Shown piece after piece: positions 57,927 to 64,000 of a stretch of DNA of 64,000 nt; positions within the stretch are counted from its first letter, which is position 1, and the number at the start of each line of letters is the position of its first letter. The translations under genes and the position numbers were made by a program. Origin of the DNA: Lepidonotus clava (taxonomy: Eukaryota; Annelida; Polychaeta; Phyllodocida; Polynoidae); NCBI GenBank assembly GCA_936440205.1, contig OW387149.1, positions 11,304,114 through 11,368,113 on the forward strand. The letters run 5' to 3'. The notes beneath the pieces are model-generated. The model worked only from the letters and a program-made list of their open reading frames with translations, was not told the DNA's origin and did not search any database.

Positions 57927-58490
57927 GTGAGTGAGTAATGGATGTTTTATGCCATTCCAACAGACAGGGTCATTGTTCATAGTGATGAATTCTGACTTTT
58001 CAGACATGTGTGATGATGTGTTGGAGTTTAAGGTCTACTCAGCAATTTTTCAGCTATATCGAGACCAACTCCGTTTTTTTTTACTACCAATCGGCTGACC
58101 GAATCTATGGAGGTGAGAACGACGGCAAGGCAAGGTGGCACAGCTGGCAGGACCCAGACTTGAACCCGGATCTCCCACGTGCAAGTCGAGCACCCTACCG
58201 ACTGTGCCATCCTGCCCCCCTTCAGACATGTGTTTTTGACTTGGTCAGTCTTTGGTGATTATATCTAGGAGGTGAGGGTTACAGGGCAAACAGCAGGGTA
58301 TAAAAACCTGGAAAACATTTTTGCTGTACCTCATCCCTTAGTGAACCCAGATAACATCAATGAATCACTTGGAAGTCAGTGCTGGGTCCCCCTATCATCG
58401 CCTTTTACGATCAGCAGTCGCTACTTGGAGCCTATATTCTTCCCAGGAGCAGGAGCCCGACCCCGATACCCTCACAGTGGGCACCCATGT
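57927..58490 (-). mobile_element. tRNA-derived SINE interrupted by a second SINE
   Basis: GTGAGTGAGTAATGGATGTT at left (inverse tail) and ACGATCAGCAGTCGCTAC at right belong to the family at 57360. The copy is split by 58012-58220. Confidence 0.7.
58012..58220 (-). mobile_element. Nested SINE with tRNA-like head
   Basis: The minus strand begins GGCAGGATGGCACAGTCGGT, with GGTTCAAGTC as B box and TCCTGCC closing a 7-bp acceptor-like stem with GGCAGGA. TTCAGACATGTGT flanks it at 57999-58011 and 58221-58233 (13 bp). Anticodon and T stems are degenerate, so this is not a working tRNA gene. Confidence 0.8.
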
Positions 58491-58658
58491 TGTAGTAAAT
58501 TATATCTTAAGGAGAGAAAACTTATTTTATCTAAATGTATTGCAGTTTTCGGAACGTTTTCTCCAAAAATGGTGAGGCTGACGTTACTTTTGAAATAAAT
58601 CCCAGAACATGGTGCCTGATTGGGCGCCAGGTAATCAGGAATATTAATCAAAACATAC

Positions 58659-58825
58659 CAGGGGCGGATCCAGGATTTTGAAAAAGGGGGGTATGCTATA
58701 GTAAGATTTTCAGCCGTGCCCTTCGGGCACAGGAATTTTACATTAGATAAATTCAAATTTGGCCAGAAATAGGGAGGGGGGGGGGGGGCACATGCCAGGG
58801 ACGCCCACCCCTAAATCTGCGCCTG
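58659..58825. mobile_element. 167-bp MITE, CAGGGGCGG-end family
   Basis: Starts CAGGGGCGGATCCAGG and ends AAATCTGCGCCTG. CATAC is duplicated at 58654-58658 and 58826-58830. The inside contains CCTTCGGGCAC and a G tract. Non-coding. Confidence 0.85.
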
Positions 58826-58832
58826 CATACAT

Positions 58833-58972
58833 ATAACCAACTGAGGTGATACGAGGGGGTTAGCTTCCCAAGGCTGGACCCCTATATCAGCCAAAGGGCA
58901 GGGCCCGCAGGCTGATATTGGGGTCCAGGTGAGGGGTGCTAGCCCCCTGAGGACCCCCTTCAAGGTTGGTTA
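58833..58972. repeat. Foldback element
   Basis: ATAACCAAC at left and GTTGGTTAT at right enclose arms around GGGGGTTAGC / GCTAGCCCCC and GGACCCCTATATCAGCC / GGCTGATATTGGGGTCC. The whole forms a long imperfect hairpin. Confidence 0.7.
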
Positions 58973-59971
58973 TGGATTTATCATACCTTTTCTGTTAGAT
59001 CTGTACTCCCAAGGAAGGATGCACATCAATCAGTGATGGTGGGGCTGTGATGCTGCACATGTTTTTGTTTCTTCATATATCTTTTTTGATATCCATCAAA
59101 TCCACAAACAGTAAGCAATAAAATGTAGCTAGAAACCTTGTGCAGATAATGCTTATGCTAGATTTTTTATTTCTAAATGATTCCAATTTATTTTATGAAT
59201 TACTGAAAAGTAAAAGTTTCTGTATCGCCCTGGAGGGCGATGCAAGGTTGGTTATCACCCAGGTTTGATACAGCATGCATTAAACTCTCAACTACTAAAC
59301 CTGTATCACCCTAAGGTATAATATTATTTACCACATTTATAAGCCGAACCTGTAACCTACAGTATGAAAATATGACCGTACTACCGTTTATAAGCAGTGG
59401 CTTACCATCGGGATCCATTTAATGTGTTTACTTAGGAATTCATGTAAGCATTTCACTGTTCAGTGCATCTTCCAAACATGTGAGGATGCTTGTGACCATG
59501 GTAAAAGTCAGTTAGAAACAATGAAATAAATATATAGTACAGACCAAGAAGGTACTAAGCAATTGTTATTGCCCGAGTTGGCACATACGGTTGGCGGGGA
59601 GCTTTAGCGAGAGGTGTCTGCAAATTGGGGCAATTACAATTGCTGACTTTGTCTGTACTTGATTTATTCTATGTCAAAAAAAGTAGACAGAAAATATTAA
59701 AACATTTTGCTGACAAAAAAAAAATTGGCATGAGTATTCGTAGACGGGCATTATTGCCCTCTAGGGCAATAACAAATCTTTTATTCACCAGTTTCTGCGA
59801 GGGCAGGACAATTGTGAAGCTATAGGGGTTGGAAACCTGATATAGAATAAAGAATATTAACAGATAACCTGTTATCAAAAGTGTGGAACCCTGCTAGTGG
59901 ATAGACCTGAACCAATTGATTGAATATTGGTTCCTATGGGCCCAGGTCTAATCAGTTGGGAACAAGGCGTC
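58973..59971. other. Spacer with small hairpins
   Basis: ATCGCCCTGGAGGGCGAT (59223-59240) is a perfect palindrome. ATTGCCCGAG...TTGCCCTCTAGGGCAATAA (59568-59772) suggests another foldback repeat. No gene is supported. Confidence 0.5.
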
Positions 59972-60249
59972 TAAAGCGCCATACCCACTAGGCGATTTTG
60001 GGTGGAGATCGGCACCGACGTCAGCGTGGCCGTCGTGCCGACCACTTGCAAGACCCAGACCCACACATAATCGATGCCGACGTCTATGCCGATAACTGAC
60101 CGTCACCGCTGCCAGTCGGCCGTCACCGCCGCCGCCAGCACCGATCCATATTAAACATATTTAAAAATTTAAGCCGATGATGCCGACAGCCAACGGACGG
60201 CGTCGTCGGTGCCGACGGCGGTCCACCGGTTAGTGGGTATGGGGCTTAA
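59972..60249. mobile_element. Palindromic TTAA-end element with GC-rich core
   Basis: Left end TAAAGCGCCATACCCACTA and right end, read inverted, TTAAGCCCCATACCCACTA. The core is GC-rich with ATCGGCACCGACG and CGTCGGTGCCGACG arms, unlike the other family members. Confidence 0.75.
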
Positions 60250-60556
60250 GGGTGGGTTCACTGCAAAGTTGCATGAAATAGTTACATTATCTATATTATA
60301 AAAATAAACATTGATTAAATGCTTCAGGCTATTTATTTGGCTTGATCCTGCACCACAATACACAGGTTTCCATAATAGATACAGTTAAGTAGGCATACAG
60401 AATTGAATAAATACACTTCTTATCCTAGACTTTGGAATACATTGACTATTAAAGAGCAATACGTCCATCTCACTAACGTTAAGCACCAGGTGGCAGTATA
60501 GTCAAGTAGAGTTAAACAATATAAAACTATGAAATATGAATGTATATTGTTGTTAT

Positions 60557-60792
60557 TTAAAGCCCAAATTCCACTATGCATTTGGATACATTTTACGATA
60601 GCAGCTAAAGTCAGCACACATAATTTCATAGAAACCCTATATAAAATCACTTGCGGAGGCTCTTCCGGTTGCATACCATGTGAATCCCTATATTCCATAT
60701 TGCCGTCCCTGGTTTTAGTTGCGGTGGTGGTGAACGGCGCTAGTAAAATGCCCACCACTAGCAAAACACTGCACAGTGGAATACAGCCTTAA
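60557..60792. mobile_element. Palindromic TTAA-end element
   Basis: Left end TTAAAGCCCAAATTCCACTA and right end, read inverted, TTAAGGCTGTATTCCACTG. Arms include CTTGCGG and GTTGCGGTGG motifs, so its core is close to the 13-kb copies. Confidence 0.7.
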
Positions 60793-61225
60793 AGGTGAAG
60801 TGCAAAGGAGAAAACAAAAATCTCAAATATAGTAAAAACCTCTTAATTTATGTATATCTTAAACAGCATTAGACTTAAATTAGCACACAAAGATAATACC
60901 AAAGCCAAAGAATCTTTTGTTAGGATTGTGAATACACTCTCACAGCTTATCTCACAGGGCTGTGACATCATCTAGGCTCTCAGTCACAGGTGTCTGTGTG
61001 TGAGGTCACCCATAGCAGGAGCCTTATCACCTTGCCCTGCTTATCTAAAAGAGCCTAGATGACATCACGTGCACTCAGTAGAAAACACTACACAATTTTA
61101 TTTTCAAACATTCATTTCTTCAGCATTAATGCTATATTAACAGTGATTTTTGCAGATATATCTAAAGAAATACATATTCAATGTGATATTACAAATAAAA
61201 TTGCCTTTACGGTTCTCCTTTAAGT
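60793..61225. mobile_element. Possible MITE with CTAGATGACATCA arms
   Basis: TGACATCATCTAGGCTCT (60963-60980) is inverted as AGAGCCTAGATGACATCA (61050-61067). Weak outer ends TTAAAGGTGAA and TTCTCCTTTAA enclose it. Limits are tentative. Confidence 0.5.
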
Positions 61226-61661
61226 AGCCTTACACGGTTGCTTTCAGTAATATCAAATCTGATCAATTTACACAACTGACTGCTATACTTTTCCTTGCTC
61301 TTCCACATGTATTTAGTAACCATAACAATTAGTAACCATAACAGAATTTCCTAGAAGGAATATCATAGGAATAACTTTTGCAAGACAGACGCAAGAAAGA
61401 AGTAAATTTGTGAGATATGTCTCACATTTTCTAGTCGTTTCAAATATTTCGTTTAGACTTTCAGTAAATCTGATTTCCTAATTGAACATATCTAGCCTTA
61501 TTGTCAGTAGATCTTTGTTATTCAAACAACTGTCAGTAGATTATTGTTACTCAAACACTAGGATTAATAGTCAGATATTTCTCTGGTGTACGTTAGTGAG
61601 ATGTTCATATAACAGCTTATCATTACATTAACAGACATCACATGTTACATGGCAAACATCA

Positions 61662-63485
61662 TTATAAACTTTGCATTTGTTTCATTAGTTCCTCTAGACT
61701 TTCTCCGGAATCATTTACAGTAGCTTCGGTGGTTGTCGCCTGAAAAATGAAGAAAAGAAACCAGATAAAAATGGATAATATAGAAGAATGATAACAATAA
61801 GGAGTATGCCTCTTGAAGGTCTTTCTGATTTCATCAATCAAACTCAAATTATCATTTTTTAAATTCTTTTTATATTTCATTTCAAAAGTTTTACCCTGGA
61901 TTTGCTTCGGTCAAATATTGTTAGACCCAGCTTGTAAAGTACAATACAATAAGTGTTTAATTACATTGGTGAAGGGGTGAAATAAGCGTTATATTTAGTA
62001 GCGTATGACAAATGAGAGTACAATACATTTTGATGATCGGTTTTAAATTCAAAATCAGATTGTTAAGTTTGGAGTTAAACAAAATAATTATGTTCTAAAT
62101 CTTCCCTGAAAAATCGTTAAGAACATGCAATGCCACAGCCTAAAGTAGAAACAATTGTTACTTTTTGAAAAATTACGTTAATTTCCCATGGAATTGATTT
62201 AATTACAAAATTACTTATAAATATCCGAAGATGGACCACACAATATCAACAACGTAAAATTATTGTATCGATAAGTAATTGTCAACTCGACACACTGTAA
62301 AGTAATCAATTTGAAATAAATTAGCAGACTTTCAGTTCAGATTTACTGCATCATGTACTGAGCAGCATCCCTAGGATATTGACATAAATAATTTATTTTT
62401 CCTTTAGAAAATAACAGTTTTTCTTTCTTTCAGGCATAAGTCTGATCTTCCAAGAAGTTGAATATACAACCTAATTTCTGGTTCCCAATAATATCGGTGT
62501 TAGTGCAATATGATATAGAAAAATAGTAGATAATTTTATTGTTATTATAAAGTAATGAGGTGATGAAGTATGATTATGATTGACACAATGAATGGCATGT
62601 TAAGTACTCAAACCAGTAGCATAAAGCCCCGGATCGAAGCCGCCCCTAACTTTCATATTTAGCAAAATAATAAACTTGAGAAATAATAATCATATGTTTG
62701 AATGATTATTTGAATTGACAAAGTTGCGCATAATAAGGAGAATATTTAGAAAATGAAATATACTTCAAAAGGCCCTAGAGTGGTAAAATAGAAGGTGCAG
62801 GTCATGTCAATGATGTAACTTTTTTTGAGATTGACTCTGATTTGTAGCCATAGTTTAAACTCTGATTTGTAGCCATAGTTTACATTAAAGGTCTTATGTT
62901 AGCGGATTTGTCTTGAACCATCCGTACCTGTTCAGCAGCGGGCTTGGTGTAGGCGACCCGGACACCGGCCACCAGTTCGGGCGCTTCACCCTCGGCAGCC
63001 TTCAACTCTTCCTCTGTGGTCTCTGACATCAACTCTATACCTGAAGGATAGAGTAATGCAGATTGAGTATGTGCCTCTCTCACTTGTTTGTTGGGGTAAC
63101 CCTTCTGCACTCTTTCCAGATTGCACAAAGTAATGCTTTTCAGCATTAGGTGATCATATCTATGAGAAGATTTAGAAGAAACCCGCTAAAGGGAACATTA
63201 GTTTCAAGTAAGTTCACATACAAGAGGAATCAATTTATCCCAGATAATGGACCAATGAAAATCCAAACAATGTATCATATTGGTTGCATTGGAACCTGTT
63301 GATAACTGATGTAAAGTAGACAATACAATTATTTCTATAATCAATCAAAACAGAAATACAATTTTTGCAATAAGAGAAATATGTTTGGTCATATGCAAAT
63401 TCTCACCCCAATCATTTTCCTCGTGGACTATTTCTGGCTCCACCTCCTCCACCTTCTCCACTTTAGGCTTCGCTGCCTCCCTCTC
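61662..63485 (-). CDS. Last three exons of an unrecognised gene (partial)
   Basis: Minus-strand exons 63485-63407, 63040-62928 and 61739-61662 join in frame (phases 0, 1, 0) with GT-AG borders: donors GTGAGA and GTACGG, acceptors CTTGCAG, CCTTCAG and TTTTCAG. They encode the final 89 residues: an acidic-basic linker (KPKVEKVEEVEPEIVHEEND), then WGIELMSETTEEELKAAEG, PELVAGVRVAYTKPAAEQ, and a C-terminal helix-like ESLEELMKQMQSL before the stop at 61662. I do not recognise the protein. The tail is highly charged and probably disordered except for the last helix. The gene continues beyond 64000. A possible minus-strand AATAAA lies at 61097-61102. A SINE scrap sits in the intron at about 63083-63190. 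Confidence 0.8.
63083..63190. mobile_element. SINE scrap in intron
   Basis: TTTGTTGGGGTAACCCTTCTG, then TCTTTCCAGATTGCACAAAGTAA and AGAAGAAACCCGC, matches 54484-54625 (the (GTTT)n-tail SINE), lacking the head. Truncated and diverged. Confidence 0.7.
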
Positions 63486-64000
63486 CTGCAAGGAAAACAA
63501 ATACATATTAGAAACCAACAAACAATAATTACATAAGCAAACAAACAGGAAAACTGCCAAAGAATGTCCACACTACATCAACATTTGAAGAGTTTTTCAA
63601 TGAAATTAATTTTCTGTTCTGATATTAAATGCAGTAACATGATTAAATCTGACTAAAGTATAACCCCCTCAATTAACTCACTCCTTATTCTGAGCCGCAC
63701 TATGACTATAGAGTTCACTGAGGCCTGTCTTTCAAAGGTTTTTTTCAGAAGTAACATAATGTTCAAGGCTGAGTAAAATTCTAATTGAAACCACACACCT
63801 ACATTTGAGGCATCATGTGCTTACATTTCTAAAACTAAGCCTTATAATAAGCTGCGGGGGTTTAGAGAAGTAGTAATATGTACAATTTGGAAAAAAGATA
63901 ATTTCATGTGTATTTGAATTATCATCAAAGACATCAGTATGAAAATAAGTATGTTTTCAGTATTCAAAATATTAACTAGTGTCAAATAAACAAGATCCCT
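63486..64000. other. Intron or flank of the minus-strand gene
   Basis: No further exon can be placed with confidence. It is presumably intron of the gene at 61662-63485. Confidence 0.4.

Noticed and set aside
58148-58220. Minus-strand tRNA gene
   Set aside because: Acceptor-like stem and B box are good, but anticodon and T stems do not pair well and the sequence is the head of a SINE with target duplications.

Overview
The window is animal nuclear DNA, AT-rich and with little coding sequence. Genes have GT-AG introns and AATAAA signals, and the spacers are packed with microsatellites, MITEs, tRNA-derived SINEs and LINE fragments. The SINE style (GTGAGTGAGT or GTTTGTTTGT tails, 'TTTAACGCC' cores) and the Toll-like receptors with two cysteine clusters suggest a lophotrochozoan, most likely a mollusc or brachiopod. 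That placement is an inference.

Layout. 1-5985: microsatellites, a 5'-truncated LINE and a small MITE, with no gene seen. 6000-20202: two large tandem Toll-like receptor genes, each with a single coding exon, on the + strand. The second carries an extra internal block of about 276 residues of leucine-rich repeats. Between them lie a scrap of a third TIR domain, a 25-26 bp minisatellite and a nest of palindromic elements. 22200-26440: a GC-richer island with an intact 753-codon Crypton/DUF3504-type tyrosine recombinase gene, degenerate direct repeats and a 147-bp near-perfect palindrome. 28318-56560: three tandem units of roughly 8.4-10.5 kb, each holding one five-exon secreted lipocalin gene (193 residues, + strand). 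Each unit ends in a short array of a ~205-216 bp satellite, and the units differ by later SINE, MITE and LINE events. 56560-61660: spacer with nested SINEs, foldback elements and MITEs. 61662-63485: the last three exons of an unrecognised minus-strand gene that continues beyond the right edge.

How the parts relate. The two Toll-like receptors are tandem paralogues, presumably surface or endosomal receptors signalling through TIR adaptors. The three lipocalins are nearly identical secreted carriers of small hydrophobic ligands, each with its own TATA box and initiator, so the array probably raises dosage of one product. The recombinase gene looks like a Crypton or a Crypton-derived gene and has no visible link to its neighbours.

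The least explained structure is a family of short palindromic elements bounded by TTAA or TAAA. Their outermost bases are conserved while their inner palindromic cores differ from copy to copy. At least eight copies lie in the window, one of them inserted inside another.
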